Assembly (NCBI GenBank): GCA_001596135.1
Contig: CP014773.1
Location: 868,001-932,000 of the forward strand
Direction of reading: 5' to 3'
Source: Mucilaginibacter sp. PAMC 26640
Lineage (GTDB): Bacteria; Bacteroidota; Bacteroidia; Sphingobacteriales; Sphingobacteriaceae
DNA length: 64,000 nt
Positions 8,190 to 18,196 of this stretch are shown here, piece after piece. Below the pieces are notes generated by a model, which had not been told where the DNA came from, made no database searches, and saw nothing but the letters and a program-made list of their open reading frames with translations. The position numbers were made by a program, and so were the translations under genes. How positions within the stretch are numbered: position 1 is the first letter of the stretch; every line of letters starts with the position of its first letter.

Positions 8190-9536
8190 CTATATCCGCT
8201 GCTTGGCTTTCAACTCTAAATACCTGTTAATGGTGTTGATGGTCAAATTTTGCGGGGTACTTAGTATAGACTGTATGCCGTGTTTAGCTAATTCTTTTAC
8301 AATCAGCTTTTTATCGTACGCAAATTTTTCCGCAATTGTTTTTATGTAGACTTCCTCCACATCTGAGGCAGGGGTCTCGGTTAACTGCTTCAATTCGGTG
8401 TTCTCGAAAAACACCACCAGTAATAAATGAAAGCGGGCAATCCGTTTCAGAAAAGGTAGTTGCCTGTGCAGGGCGGGCATACTTTCATAATTGGTGAAGA
8501 ATACCACCAAACTACGCTGCTTTATAACCCCGCGAATAGTTGTGTAAAGTGCCTCCATATTGGTTTCGAGATATCGGGTGCGCTCTTTGTACAGCACCTC
8601 CAAAATCTTATTGATCTGCGAATGCTTTTTATCGGCAGGTAAAACCGAACCAACTTTTTCGGCAATGGTGATCAACCCGGCCTTATCCTCCTTTAGCAAT
8701 GCTACATTGGATAGTACCAGGCTGGCATTAATAGCGTAATCCAGCAGGCTCAATTTTTCAAAAGGCATCTTCATCACCCGAGATTTATCAATAATGCAAT
8801 ACACCTGCTGCGATTTCTCGTCGGTATAGGAATTTGTCATCAGCGTACCCTGCCTGGCCGATGCCTTCCAATTGATGTTGCGGTAATCATCTCCCGCCAC
8901 ATAAGTTTTAATCTGTTCAAACTCCAGGCTTTGCCCCAGCCTGCGGATCTTTTTGATCCCTATCTCATTCAACCTGTTAGATATCGCCAGTAATTCATAT
9001 TTGCGCATCTGCAAAAACGATGGATAAACCGGCAGCGTTTCTGCCTGGTCGAAATTATACCGCCTGCTGACTAACCCCAGCGGACCACAGGCAAATACCC
9101 TTATGGCGCCAAACACATATTCGCCGCGTTTAAGCGGCCTTAGTATGTAGTTAATGAGTTTGTGCTCGCCTGCCGTTAAAGTGGTTTTAAACCACACATC
9201 ACGCTTCTGGAACTGCACAGGTATCTCATCAATGATCCCCACTGAAATGCCGAATGAATACCTGTTCTCAATATAAATACCCAATTCATTATCATCGCTG
9301 TTGCTCAACCGCTCCGGCGCATGCCGTTTGGCAAAAACAGCATTGGGTAACCGATATAGCATCAGCAGATCTACAAGCGTCAACAATACAATGGCCCAAA
9401 AGAAGATTCCAGGAAGATCGCCCAGCCAAGGGAAAAAGAACGAAAAAACAAAGAACACCACACTGCCTGCCAGTGCCGCAAACAAGCGGTTGGTTAAAAA
9501 AAGATTGGTATAAAACAGATCGATCAGCTTTTTCAC
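8190..9536 (-). CDS. DUF58 domain-containing protein
   Basis: A 448-residue membrane-anchored protein and last gene of the MoxR operon. Two hydrophobic segments lie in the first 60 residues. The DUF58 signature is near 217-262 (YVAGDDYRNINWKASARQG, then TDEKSQQVYCIIDKS). DUF58 proteins have a von Willebrand A-like fold and regularly accompany MoxR ATPases; their biochemical role is poorly defined. Start is GTG (CAC complement at 9534-9536), 6 nt after the moxR stop. Confidence 0.92.
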   Translation of the reverse strand: MKKLIDLFYTNLFLTNRLFAALAGSVVFFVFSFFFPWLGDLPGIFFWAIVLLTLVDLLMLYRLPNAVFAKRHAPERLSNSDDNELGIYIENRYSFGISVGIIDEIPVQFQKRDVWFKTTLTAGEHKLINYILRPLKRGEYVFGAIRVFACGPLGLVSRRYNFDQAETLPVYPSFLQMRKYELLAISNRLNEIGIKKIRRLGQSLEFEQIKTYVAGDDYRNINWKASARQGTLMTNSYTDEKSQQVYCIIDKSRVMKMPFEKLSLLDYAINASLVLSNVALLKEDKAGLITIAEKVGSVLPADKKHSQINKILEVLYKERTRYLETNMEALYTTIRGVIKQRSLVVFFTNYESMPALHRQLPFLKRIARFHLLLVVFFENTELKQLTETPASDVEEVYIKTIAEKFAYDKKLIVKELAKHGIQSILSTPQNLTINTINRYLELKAKQRI

Positions 9537-9542
9537 CGGCAG

Positions 9543-10520
9543 TTATCGTGGGATCTCAATTTTTTGGATGATCTGCGCTATCACATCATCAGGCAATACG
9601 CCTTCCATTTCTTTATCCGGCGTAAGCATAATACGGTGTCGCAATACCGGGGCGGCCACTAAAATAATATCATCGGGTGTTACGAAGTCGCGCCCTTTTA
9701 TAGCGGCAACGGCTTTGGCAGCATTAACAACGGCTAATGATGCTCGCGGCGAACCTCCCAAATATATCGACCTGTTACTACGCGTTTCGTGGATGATCTG
9801 CGCAGCAAAGGCCAGGATCTTTGGCTCTACATATAGCGACCGCACCTGCTGCCGTAGCGCCACAATATCTGCAGCACTTAAAACAGGCGCTACATGATTG
9901 AGCTGATCGGTGGTTTTTTGCTGGTGCTGTTGCGTTACAATGGCAATCTCATCCTCCAGCGTTGGGTATTTGATCTCTATTTTAAACAGGAACCTATCTA
10001 ACTGTGCTTCGGGCAAGCGGTATGTACCTTCCTGCTCAACCGGGTTTTGGGTAGCCAGTACAATAAATGGCTCATCCATTTTATAGGTGTGCCCATCAAT
10101 TGTGATCTGCCGCTCTTCCATCACCTCAAACAGCGCCGACTGCGTTTTTGCCGGTGCACGGTTGATCTCATCGATCAGGATGATATTGCCAAAAACGGGG
10201 CCGCGCTTAAACTCAAACCCGCCGTTTTGCGGGTTAAATACGGAAGTACCTAAAACATCCGACGGCATGAGATCCGGCGTAAACTGGATGCGTGAGTATT
10301 TAGCATCGATAGCTTTCGCGATCAATTTAGCCGTAAGCGTTTTGGCAACACCCGGCACACCTTCTATCAGGATGTGGCCGTCGGCCAAAATACCGGCTAT
10401 CACCAAATCTATTACATGCTGCTGGCCTACTATGATCTTAGATAGCGTGGCCTTTATTTTTTCAACGGCACTGCTCAGCTTGCCCAGGTCTGTCCGTTGT
10501 TCAAAGTTTTCATTTTCCAT
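9543..10520 (-). CDS. MoxR family AAA+ ATPase
   Basis: A 325-residue chaperone-like ATPase, thought to help mature or remodel partner complexes. Walker A GVPGVAKT at 54-61, Walker B ILIDEINRAPAKTQ starting near 114, and the sensor segment ATQNPVEQEGTYRLPEAQLD are intact. The C-terminal lid domain is present. It overlaps the upstream DUF4350 gene by 11 nt and precedes the DUF58 gene, the usual pairing in which DUF58/vWA proteins are its partners. Confidence 0.95.
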   Translation of the reverse strand: MENENFEQRTDLGKLSSAVEKIKATLSKIIVGQQHVIDLVIAGILADGHILIEGVPGVAKTLTAKLIAKAIDAKYSRIQFTPDLMPSDVLGTSVFNPQNGGFEFKRGPVFGNIILIDEINRAPAKTQSALFEVMEERQITIDGHTYKMDEPFIVLATQNPVEQEGTYRLPEAQLDRFLFKIEIKYPTLEDEIAIVTQQHQQKTTDQLNHVAPVLSAADIVALRQQVRSLYVEPKILAFAAQIIHETRSNRSIYLGGSPRASLAVVNAAKAVAAIKGRDFVTPDDIILVAAPVLRHRIMLTPDKEMEGVLPDDVIAQIIQKIEIPR

Positions 10521-11712
10521 AAGAGCCGGATTGGGAATAAAATTTTTCTATTAGTTGGTTGAGTACAATAAGTTCATGATCGGTAATGTGATTTTGCGGC
10601 AGCAGGTAATTGATGTGCCTGAGTAATTCGCCTGCAAACATTTCGTTTACACCTGTTTTACCGGCGAATTGGGTAATACTTTCGGGGCTGTAACTATTAG
10701 TTTTCAGCCCAAAGTTATTCCGAACGTTCTCCGCAAAATACAGGATCTTTTTTGAGGCGATATTGGCATTATTACGCTGTTCGTAATATACCTTGCCTAC
10801 CACGGTAACAAATTCCAGCGTAGAATTTTTCAGCGGCTCTACAACGGGAATAATGCGTTGCCTGCGCTTAACTTCATAAACAATAAAAAGAAGCAGGCTT
10901 GCCAGTGCCACGTAGTAAGCCCACTGCAGGGCAGGATATTTAAAAAACACCCGCATCGGCGATTCATCCACCGGGATATCATGATTTTGGAACTGATCCC
11001 AATAAACATTATCTGCATCTGCAGGGAGGCAGGATAATACCCGGGCTGCATAAGCCGCTCCCTGCGGAGTAAGCAGGCTGTAATTGCTAAACACTAAAGG
11101 ATCGGCCATCAGGAATAATTTACCCTTACCAAATTGATAGCTGATAAAGTTTGCCTTTCCATCGGAGTTTTGGCCAATAACGGTTGCTTTAGCGGTATCC
11201 AGCTTACTAAAGTACGGGTCGCTGATGTGTTTATCAAAATGGTAATCCTTAGCCTGCCTGATTTTGACATTGCTAAAATTAAGACCCGGGCTTTTCTTAT
11301 TGAAATCGCTTTGGGTATTTAATTTAAGCGTATCGGGGAGCTTTCCGCCTAAATCAAAGGTGCTGATAAATACCGCGTTGCCCGCGCTTATGTATTTCAC
11401 CATGGCAGTATAGTCCTCTTTGCTGAATGCTACACTTTTAGCGACAATAAAAAAAGTGCTTTTGCCGGCAACACTGTCGGTCACTGTCGAATCGGAAAAA
11501 AAGCGGTAGGCCGACCTGTTGCTCCTGTCAATTTCCGCCTCCGGGAAAACATCATTCAGCCGGTTGTACAGCACATAGGTGCCAAAGGGGATCTTATCAT
11601 TAAAATACAAGGTGCTGCTCCAGTCTACGGGATTGGGGCGGTTGTACTGCGCAATTAGGTATAGAAGGAGGCATGCAGAGGCAACGGCAATATATATTTT
11701 AAAATCCTTCAT
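10510..11712 (-). CDS. DUF4350 domain-containing membrane protein
   Basis: A 400-residue protein with one membrane segment near 5-22 and another near 268-290 (YYVALASLLLFIVYEVKRRQ). The region between is extracytoplasmic and resembles DUF4350, a glutamine-amidotransferase-like fold (GNAVFISTFDLGG; FGKGKLFLMADPLVFSN). The cytoplasmic tail of about 110 residues is helical. It overlaps both neighbours by a few nucleotides, so translation is probably coupled. Function is unknown beyond constant association with MoxR, DUF58 and DUF4129. Confidence 0.85.
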   Translation of the reverse strand: MKDFKIYIAVASACLLLYLIAQYNRPNPVDWSSTLYFNDKIPFGTYVLYNRLNDVFPEAEIDRSNRSAYRFFSDSTVTDSVAGKSTFFIVAKSVAFSKEDYTAMVKYISAGNAVFISTFDLGGKLPDTLKLNTQSDFNKKSPGLNFSNVKIRQAKDYHFDKHISDPYFSKLDTAKATVIGQNSDGKANFISYQFGKGKLFLMADPLVFSNYSLLTPQGAAYAARVLSCLPADADNVYWDQFQNHDIPVDESPMRVFFKYPALQWAYYVALASLLLFIVYEVKRRQRIIPVVEPLKNSTLEFVTVVGKVYYEQRNNANIASKKILYFAENVRNNFGLKTNSYSPESITQFAGKTGVNEMFAGELLRHINYLLPQNHITDHELIVLNQLIEKFYSQSGSYGK

Positions 11713-12500
11713 GCCGCTTTGGTTTTAAAACTGCCAAACAATTGGCTTATCCGTTTATAGGATTCGCCGGTTATTAAAAAATCGCCATACCAGGCATACT
11801 CAAACTGCAGCGTAAGTTGCTTAAATTCGGCTCGCTGATCTTCATCAGCCAGTTCGCTCACATAGTCGGTATTCGTTTTATCGATCTTCCAATTGATGAG
11901 GCCGTTATCACTCAGCTGTTTAAGGCTTCGTAAATACAGCAGGCGCACGGCCAGGCGGTAATTCTTAGCGGCTACTGCTTTTTCTATCTCAGTCTCAAAA
12001 TTAATTTCATGGATGTTTTCTTCGGAAGTTGTATAGGCCAGCGGACTATAAGCTTTTTTACGAAACAAGCCCAGCATGTTAATCCCTGAAAGTTTCAGGA
12101 TCAAAAACACAAGGGCAGCCGGACCACCAATAATAAACAGATATTTTAGAATGCGCCAGAACCAGGTAGTTTTGCCGGCATTTTTGCCACCCAGATCGAG
12201 CCATTTCCAAAACCAATCCCAAAAGCGTGTCCAAAGCGATGAGCCGGTATAGCCTGCTTCCGCGTATTTAAACTCGGGCCGCTTTTTATAATTTTCAAGC
12301 GCGGTGCCGTTTAGTTTGCGCACGTCTACGCTGGTAGTATCTAATACCAGAATTAATTTGGCTTTTGATTTGGTTTTGACGGTAACTGTATCAACCGCCC
12401 GTTTAAGTTTTGGCACCTTTTGCCCGGCAGTAGTATCAGGCCCGGCAAAAAGCACGCAAGTCGTCAGCATGAAAATAAACAGGCAGGCAGTTTTCAGCAT
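11709..12500 (-). CDS. DUF4129 domain-containing protein
   Basis: A 263-residue protein with an N-terminal signal peptide (LKTACLFIFMLTTCVLFAGP), an extracytoplasmic part with a Trp-rich stretch (SLWTRFWDWFWKWLDLGG), a membrane segment near 118-142 (YLFIIGGPAALVFLILKL) and a cytoplasmic DUF4129 domain (AAKNYRLAVRLLYLRSLKQL, FEYAWYGDF). DUF4129 is common in DUF58/MoxR operons. Overlaps of 1 and 4 nt with the flanking genes point to a single transcript. Confidence 0.85.
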   Translation of the reverse strand: MLKTACLFIFMLTTCVLFAGPDTTAGQKVPKLKRAVDTVTVKTKSKAKLILVLDTTSVDVRKLNGTALENYKKRPEFKYAEAGYTGSSLWTRFWDWFWKWLDLGGKNAGKTTWFWRILKYLFIIGGPAALVFLILKLSGINMLGLFRKKAYSPLAYTTSEENIHEINFETEIEKAVAAKNYRLAVRLLYLRSLKQLSDNGLINWKIDKTNTDYVSELADEDQRAEFKQLTLQFEYAWYGDFLITGESYKRISQLFGSFKTKAA

Positions 12501-13402
12501 TAGTACTCCTCGGTTGGCTGGTCTGGCTGGGTATTGTGCTCGCCGAATTTATTGATCCGGTCCAGCAGGCTGGTACCCTCTTTTGTCTCCGCAAGGTTAA
12601 AGTAACAAAGGCAAAAACCGATGGTAGGGATCATCAGCAGAATTTGCAAAAATTGCTGCAAAACGGCCGATAATATAATGGTGACCAGTGATAATTGAGG
12701 CATAGCCTGCCCCGGCTTTAAAATGGCCTGCAAAACGTTAACCGCCTGCGCCGGGATACTGACTACGGCCATCATGATGTAAGCGATAAGCCACAAAACA
12801 AATACGCTTCCAGCAGTTACCCACCAGTTATTGCTAATAAGGCTAAACGCACGACTAAAAGCAAAACTAAAGCTGCCATTCTCAATGATCATGATCGGAA
12901 AGATCAAACCAAAGATAGGAAACAGCCAGATTCCTGGTGCCAAACAAAGAATAAAGCCAATACCTAATAATACCCAGGTTACAAAAGCAGCCAGGATTGT
13001 ACGCAGAAAATAGTACTTAAAGTAGGCCCAAACCTCCTCCGTGCTCGGTGCAATACTGCCCTTATGCTTATAAAGGCTTACAAAACAGGTTACAATTGTA
13101 ATGTTTGCACAATAGCCCAGCACGCCAAATATAAATAAACCAACTAAACTCAGCCACATATTTGATAAGCCACTAAAGGTTGTTGGCCCCTGCCTCATAA
13201 TCTCGTTTTGCAAACTCATTATCTTATACTGGCTCAGTGTGGTGGCCAGTATGCCTGCTATCATAAAAAATCCGCAGAATACGAAAAAGTTCTTTACCAG
13301 GCTTTTAAAGTTCTGGCGAATAAAACCAAAGGTGTCAGCAACTATTTCACCAAAATCACGCGGTTTAGCCAGTTCGATATTCGGTTCTTTATAAGGTTCC
13401 AT
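12500..13402 (-). CDS. multi-pass membrane protein of the MoxR/DUF58 cluster
   Basis: A 300-residue protein with about six hydrophobic segments after a soluble N-terminal part (KPRDFGEIVADTFGFIRQNF). This opening and the Gly/Pro-rich membrane loops resemble the membrane domain seen in glycerophosphodiesterase-associated proteins, but no catalytic domain is present. Its start overlaps the end of the SpoIIM-like gene by 14 nt. The specific function is unknown. Confidence 0.8.
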   Translation of the reverse strand: MEPYKEPNIELAKPRDFGEIVADTFGFIRQNFKSLVKNFFVFCGFFMIAGILATTLSQYKIMSLQNEIMRQGPTTFSGLSNMWLSLVGLFIFGVLGYCANITIVTCFVSLYKHKGSIAPSTEEVWAYFKYYFLRTILAAFVTWVLLGIGFILCLAPGIWLFPIFGLIFPIMIIENGSFSFAFSRAFSLISNNWWVTAGSVFVLWLIAYIMMAVVSIPAQAVNVLQAILKPGQAMPQLSLVTIILSAVLQQFLQILLMIPTIGFCLCYFNLAETKEGTSLLDRINKFGEHNTQPDQPTEEY

Positions 13403-14342
13403 ATTGTGTTCTATTAAGTTTACGGGGGTAGATGATTACATACCAAATAATAAAGCAGGCCGAAGATGCCAAAATACCGATGCTTAGCCACAGTGGCATT
13501 TTGGTATGGCGGGTTACAAAACCCTCAAGAAATGCGGCCGTAATAAATATTGGTATCAGCCCTACAGCAATCTTCATACTATCGGCGGCACCTTTCTTTA
13601 GAGACACCAACCGGGTATAGGTTTTAGGGAACAAAAAGCTGTTGCCCAATACCAGCCCAGCCGCACCGGCAATAACAATTGCCGAAATTTCCAGCGTGCC
13701 GTGAATCCAGATCACCAGCACCGATTGCATCCCAAGGCCCTTGCTAAAAAAATAATATTGAAAAGCGCCCAGCATTACACCGTTATTGAAGAGTTCATAA
13801 ATGGACCCTACCGAAAATATGATCCCGAAGGCATAAGTGCGCAACGATACATAGATGTTATTAACGGCAATCATAAAAAACATTGAAAACTCCGATTCTG
13901 AATTATAGACACCAAACGGTTCGCCGCGGGCAATGTTGGCATTGGTTGTATCCACGTAGCCATCGCCCATGATCAGCCGCACAAAATCTTCATCGTACAT
14001 GGCTGATAATATCCCGATGAGTACAAAAACCATAAAAAAGCAAAAGGCATAAAGCAATTGCTTGCGGTAAGTGTAAAACAGCAGCGGTAATTCATATTTC
14101 CAAAACGTAACGAACCGGTTGCCTTTTTCCGTTCTGTTTTTATAAATGGATTGATGGAACCGCCCGGCCAGGCCGTTTAAATAAACCGTAGTTTTTGATT
14201 TTGGGTAGAAGGTTTTGGCGTAGGCCAAGTCATCGGTTATCTGGATAAAGCTGTCTGCAAGTTCGTCTGGGTCGCCTGTTGCAGATTGGTCAAAGCGTTC
14301 CCACTTTTTGGCGTTCTGCTTTACAAAAATGGGTTCGCGCAT
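13389..14342 (-). CDS. stage II sporulation protein M (SpoIIM) family membrane protein
   Basis: A 317-residue protein and first gene of the minus-strand operon. The N-terminal 100 residues are soluble (REPIFVKQNAKKWERFDQ, then LADSFIQITDDLAYAKTFYP). At least five membrane segments follow, including the SpoIIM family pattern NNIYVSLRTYAFGIIFSVGS and WIHGTLEISAIVIAGAAGL. SpoIIM acts with SpoIID and SpoIIP in engulfment in Bacillus. In non-sporulating Bacteroidota it goes with RDD, MoxR and DUF58 genes, and its role is unknown. Confidence 0.9.
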   Translation of the reverse strand: MREPIFVKQNAKKWERFDQSATGDPDELADSFIQITDDLAYAKTFYPKSKTTVYLNGLAGRFHQSIYKNRTEKGNRFVTFWKYELPLLFYTYRKQLLYAFCFFMVFVLIGILSAMYDEDFVRLIMGDGYVDTTNANIARGEPFGVYNSESEFSMFFMIAVNNIYVSLRTYAFGIIFSVGSIYELFNNGVMLGAFQYYFFSKGLGMQSVLVIWIHGTLEISAIVIAGAAGLVLGNSFLFPKTYTRLVSLKKGAADSMKIAVGLIPIFITAAFLEGFVTRHTKMPLWLSIGILASSACFIIWYVIIYPRKLNRTQYGTL

Positions 14343-14439
14343 TAGTGGTTCAGGGCGTTTTTAATATGGCGTTAAAATAATTACAAAAGTTTTATAATTC
14401 AACAAAAAACCAGCAAATTGACCATATATATTTCTTAAC

Positions 14440-15171
14440 ATGCAAACCATCCGTATCACTACATCCCAAAACATCGATATCGACTATGAACTGGCCGGCC
14501 TGGGAGAACGGCTCGTAGCCAGTATTATCGATTTCGGGATTTTTTTTGTGATCTATCTCTCCACTATCATTTTAGGGATTAGCCTCAACATGGCGGATGC
14601 ATTGGGGATGGTGTTGATTATTCTTTACGCCGTACTATACGTTTTTTATGATCTTGCCTGCGAGCTATTCATGAACGGGCAATCCGTTGGCAAAAAAGTG
14701 ATGAAAATTAAAGTAGTAAGCCTTGATGGCGCGCAACCCCGCCTAAGCCAGTACATTTTACGCTGGCTGTTCAGGATCATTGACTTTGGTATCACCTTCG
14801 GGGCTGTGGCCCTGGTGGTTGCAGCCATCAGCGAAAAAGTGCAGCGCGTAGGCGACCTGGTTGCAGGTACCATACTTATAAAAACCCAGCCCCGCACAAA
14901 TTTGACCCAGCTGGCCTTTATGCCCGCCTACGATGGATATGAGCCTGTTTTTGCATCGGCCGGGCAACTGAGCGAAAAAGATATAGAACTGGTGAATGAG
15001 GTCATCAATACCTACTCAAAAACGCAAAACAATGTAGTGGTATATAACATGGCTTACCAGATAAAGCAGCATTTAAATATCAGTACCCCGCCCGAGATGA
15101 ATGATATGCGTTTCCTGCAAACCATTTTGAAAGATTATAGCCACCAGGTAGCACATTCGGAAATGTTGTAG
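14440..15171 (+). CDS. RDD family membrane protein
   Basis: A 243-residue protein with the RDD motif in its first membrane region (LGERLVASIIDFGIFFVIYL, with Arg and two Asp in the family positions) and the ELFMNGQSVGKKVMKIKVV and VGDLVAGTILIK segments. The C-terminal 80 residues are cytoplasmic and helical. It is divergent from the SpoIIM-like gene with 97 nt between starts. RDD and SpoIIM proteins often pair in this type of cluster; transport has been proposed for some RDD proteins. Confidence 0.9.
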   Translation: MQTIRITTSQNIDIDYELAGLGERLVASIIDFGIFFVIYLSTIILGISLNMADALGMVLIILYAVLYVFYDLACELFMNGQSVGKKVMKIKVVSLDGAQPRLSQYILRWLFRIIDFGITFGAVALVVAAISEKVQRVGDLVAGTILIKTQPRTNLTQLAFMPAYDGYEPVFASAGQLSEKDIELVNEVINTYSKTQNNVVVYNMAYQIKQHLNISTPPEMNDMRFLQTILKDYSHQVAHSEML

Positions 15172-15172
15172 C

Positions 15173-15466
15173 TTAACCCGGTAAGCTTAAAAGTTTTATA
15201 CTGTAGCTTATTAGGATTATACCAGCCAACGTTAGATAAATTCCGTTTTTTATTACACTAATATATTTGAGTGGCACCTTGGTTTGAATGATTAGAAAAA
15301 CTGCGGCAGCCAATATGGGTATGGTTGCTGGGTACAAATGCACACTATCCCGCAGGTTGCCAGCAAGCAGCGCCAAAACCGATCGCTGAAAACCACAGCC
15401 AGGGCAATCGATACCCGTAAAATATTTAAAGGGGCAGGTGAGCAAATGGGCGTTGAGCCAATCCAT
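15173..15466 (-). CDS. DUF2752 domain-containing small membrane protein
   Basis: A 97-residue protein with the DUF2752 cysteine pattern near the N-terminus (CPFKYFTGIDCPGCGFQRS, four Cys) and two or three membrane segments. The family is widespread in Bacteroidota and has no proven function; the Cys set suggests metal or redox chemistry. It is convergent with the RDD gene, with only 1 nt between stops. Confidence 0.88.
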   Translation of the reverse strand: MDWLNAHLLTCPFKYFTGIDCPGCGFQRSVLALLAGNLRDSVHLYPATIPILAAAVFLIIQTKVPLKYISVIKNGIYLTLAGIILISYSIKLLSLPG

Positions 15467-15489
15467 CGTTTTTTATTTTGAGCTGTTAT

Positions 15490-15497
15490 TAACTTTG
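15490..15497 (+). promoter_or_regulatory. candidate -7 element TAACTTTG before the serine dehydratase gene
   Basis: TAACTTTG fits the Bacteroidota -7 box TAnnTTTG, 61 nt before the ATG at 15558. No TTTG lies at the expected -33 spacing, so this is a partial match. Confidence 0.35.
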
Positions 15498-15557
15498 GTT
15501 TAAGTTATAAAACCATCCGCGATAATTAAACACTAATAAAATATTTATTCTGTGAGT

Positions 15558-17003
15558 ATGAGTAGTTTTGTGCCGATGCAAAGAGAGCAAATTTCGGTTT
15601 TTGATATGTTTAAGATAGGCATTGGCCCATCGAGTTCGCATACGCTTGGCCCCTGGCGGGCCGCCCAGCAGTTTGTGCAGCTTTTACAGGAGCAAGACGT
15701 ATTAACGCTTGTTGCCGAAGTAAAGGTTTTGCTTTACGGCTCGCTGGCAAAAACCGGCCGCGGCCATGGCACCGATATCGCTATCCTGCTTGGCCTGAGC
15801 GGTGACGACCCCGTAACCTTTGCTGTGGACCAGATAAATACCAAAATTGGGCAGATCAATTCCAGGCGCAAACTGCACTTAGGAGGGGTGCAAGAGATCA
15901 GCTTTCAATTTGATGAGGATATGCTGTTCCTGTACACCGAAAGCCTTCCTTTTCATCCAAATGCCGTCACCTTCCAGGCTTTTTTAAACAATGGCGAAGG
16001 CGTATCGGCTACGTATTATTCCATTGGTGGCGGGTTCGTCGTAAAAGAGGGTGGCCAAAGTCATCCTAAAGCAGAGGTAGATCTTCCCTTCCCGGTAGAT
16101 ACGGCCGGAGATCTTTTACATTGGTGCCTTAAAACGGGACTCAAAATTTCGGAAGTGGTAGCCGAGAACGAACTGGCCTGGCGAAGCGAAGCTGAAACAC
16201 GCAACGGTGTGCTGCAAATATTCAACGTGATGACCGAATGCATGTATCGCGGCAGCCATACCCCCGGCAACCTCCCAGGCGGCCTAAATGTTGGCCGCCG
16301 TGCATCCAAATTAAATCAACGCCTGTTGGGCAACCGTACCTATAGCAACTATACCGAGTGGGTGGCTGCTATCCGGGAAACCGGCAGCAGTTTCCAGAAT
16401 ATTTTAGATTGGGTAAGCTGCTTTGCACTTGCCGTTAACGAGGAAAATGCCAGCTTTGGCAGGGTAGTTACAGCGCCCACCAATGGCGCAGCGGGCGTTA
16501 TCCCGGCTGTACTGCAATACTTTATTTGCTTTTGCGATGGTTACGACGAGGATAGCATTATGCAGTTTATGCTTACCGCATCAGAGGTTGGCAGCATTTT
16601 CAAAAAGGGGGCTACCATATCCGCCGCTATGGGTGGCTGCCAGGCAGAGATCGGCGTATCATCAGCCATGGCAGCAGCAGCTTTAACCGAAGTATTGGGT
16701 GGCAGCCAGCGCCAGGTATTAATGGCCGCAGAAATTGCGATGGAGCATCACCTCGGCCTTACCTGCGATCCGATAGGCGGGTTAGTGCAGGTACCCTGCA
16801 TCGAACGTAATACCATGGGTGCCATCAAAGCAATCACGGCTACGCAGCTAGCCCTGCAAAGCAACCCGGACAAAGCAAAAGTAAGCCTTGATGCGGTGGT
16901 ACGTACCATGTGGCAAACCGCACTGGATATGAATTCTAAATACAAGGAAACATCCGACGGAGGGTTAGCTATTAATATCCCGATCAGTTTGCCGGAGTGC
17001 TAG
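15558..17003 (+). CDS. sdaA: L-serine ammonia-lyase (iron-sulfur, single-chain)
   Basis: Converts L-serine to pyruvate and ammonia using a labile 4Fe-4S cluster. The N-terminal beta domain begins [20 protein letters not shown] and contains KTGRGHGTD; the alpha domain follows. The three cluster cysteines are visible in [16 protein letters not shown] and VPCIERNT. I use the ATG at 15558; a GTG six bases earlier is also possible. About 481 residues, normal for the single-chain type. Neighbouring cysE and cysM also draw on serine, but there is no operon link. Confidence 0.94.
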   Translation: MSSFVPMQREQISVFDMFKIGIGPSSSHTLGPWRAAQQFVQLLQEQDVLTLVAEVKVLLYGSLAKTGRGHGTDIAILLGLSGDDPVTFAVDQINTKIGQINSRRKLHLGGVQEISFQFDEDMLFLYTESLPFHPNAVTFQAFLNNGEGVSATYYSIGGGFVVKEGGQSHPKAEVDLPFPVDTAGDLLHWCLKTGLKISEVVAENELAWRSEAETRNGVLQIFNVMTECMYRGSHTPGNLPGGLNVGRRASKLNQRLLGNRTYSNYTEWVAAIRETGSSFQNILDWVSCFALAVNEENASFGRVVTAPTNGAAGVIPAVLQYFICFCDGYDEDSIMQFMLTASEVGSIFKKGATISAAMGGCQAEIGVSSAMAAAALTEVLGGSQRQVLMAAEIAMEHHLGLTCDPIGGLVQVPCIERNTMGAIKAITATQLALQSNPDKAKVSLDAVVRTMWQTALDMNSKYKETSDGGLAINIPISLPEC

Positions 17004-17085
17004 GGAGGGATCGTCCGGTTTGATTGTAAAGAAGATATTAGCATATTGCAAAAGGTAACATTGTCTTACTAATCAAAACAAATCA

Positions 17086-17646
17086 ATGACCCAACAAAAA
17101 ACCGAACTCCAAAAAATGCTTGACGGCGAACTTTACATCGCCAACGATCAGCAGCTAAGCAACATGCGTGCAAATGCCCGTACGTTAATGGCGCAATACA
17201 ACCAAATGATAGCCGAGCCACTGGAACCTCGCGTAGCGGTTTTGCAACAGCTGCTCGGTAAATGCAGCACGCTGGATATTCAGCCACCCTTTTATTGTGA
17301 TTATGGCGCGCACATCCGTGTGGGCGAAAACTTCTTTATGAACTTCAATTGCGTGATACTGGATTGCGCCATGGTGACCATCGGTGATAATTTTATGGCT
17401 GGCCCATGTGTGCAGATCTACACGGCTTATCACCCGGTTATCGCCAGCGAGCGCATCAAAGGTCCGGAACTGGCCAAACCCATTACTATTGGCGATAACG
17501 TTTGGATAGGCGGCGGTGCTATCATTTGCCCCGGCGTAACTATTGGCAGTAATACCACTATTGGTGCGGGTGCGGTAGTAACAAAAGATATCCCGGATAA
17601 TGTGTTTGCCGGCGGCAATCCCTGCAAGGTGATCCGTACGCTTTAA
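17086..17646 (+). CDS. sugar O-acetyltransferase (maltose/galactoside acetyltransferase type)
   Basis: A 186-residue acetyl-CoA-dependent transferase. The N-terminal Maa-type helical domain (TELQKMLDGELYIANDQQL) is followed by a left-handed beta helix made of hexapeptide repeats (ITIGDNVWIGGGAIICPGVT). His116 in TAYHP is the expected catalytic base. The sugar substrate cannot be read from the sequence. It stands alone, with no obvious terminator on either side. Confidence 0.9.
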   Translation: MTQQKTELQKMLDGELYIANDQQLSNMRANARTLMAQYNQMIAEPLEPRVAVLQQLLGKCSTLDIQPPFYCDYGAHIRVGENFFMNFNCVILDCAMVTIGDNFMAGPCVQIYTAYHPVIASERIKGPELAKPITIGDNVWIGGGAIICPGVTIGSNTTIGAGAVVTKDIPDNVFAGGNPCKVIRTL

Positions 17647-17861
17647 CGGCAGGGGATTATCAAGCTACTATCGAGCTGGTTAAGTAGAAGGCAACCTCTG
17701 TACGATCGTTTAAGAGATATATTGAATTGTAAAAAAGTGTTAAAACAGGGTTTAAATGCAATATATTTAAACAACACGGGTTATTATAACATACCGGAAA
17801 GCTACTGCCCCTGGCCCCGGAGTTTAAGGTTTAATTTTAAATTAAAACGTAAAAATCTACT

Positions 17862-18062
17862 ATGAACAGTTTAATGACAGGCGTTTTCAGCCGGCTTTTC
17901 ACCATCAATTTTAAGAAAGAGAATGAAGTAACCTACTGGGCAAATAAATGGGGCATTACCCCTGCCCGGCTCAAAATGGCAGGCAGAAGATCTGTTAACA
18001 ACACCGTAGCTGCCGTATACAACACGCTGATTCAGTTGGGTTATTTGGAGGTTGGGTATTAA
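17862..18062 (+). CDS. DUF3606-like small protein
   Basis: A 66-residue protein. The segment ENEVTYWANKWGITPARLKM resembles DUF3606, where a short helical unit of the form E..YW...GV....L is conserved. No membrane segment. The function of DUF3606 is unknown. A 215-nt AT-rich gap precedes it. Confidence 0.65.
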   Translation: MNSLMTGVFSRLFTINFKKENEVTYWANKWGITPARLKMAGRRSVNNTVAAVYNTLIQLGYLEVGY

Positions 18063-18196
18063 GAAATAGTTTTTGAGATTTTTGTTTGCGCCTGCTTTTA
18101 TTTAGCGCCCGAGCATATCGATATTTATGTCTCGCATATGTTTAAACCCGAAAATAAAATAATTCCTATCTTTCGGCCCAAATTAAAAATACCGCC

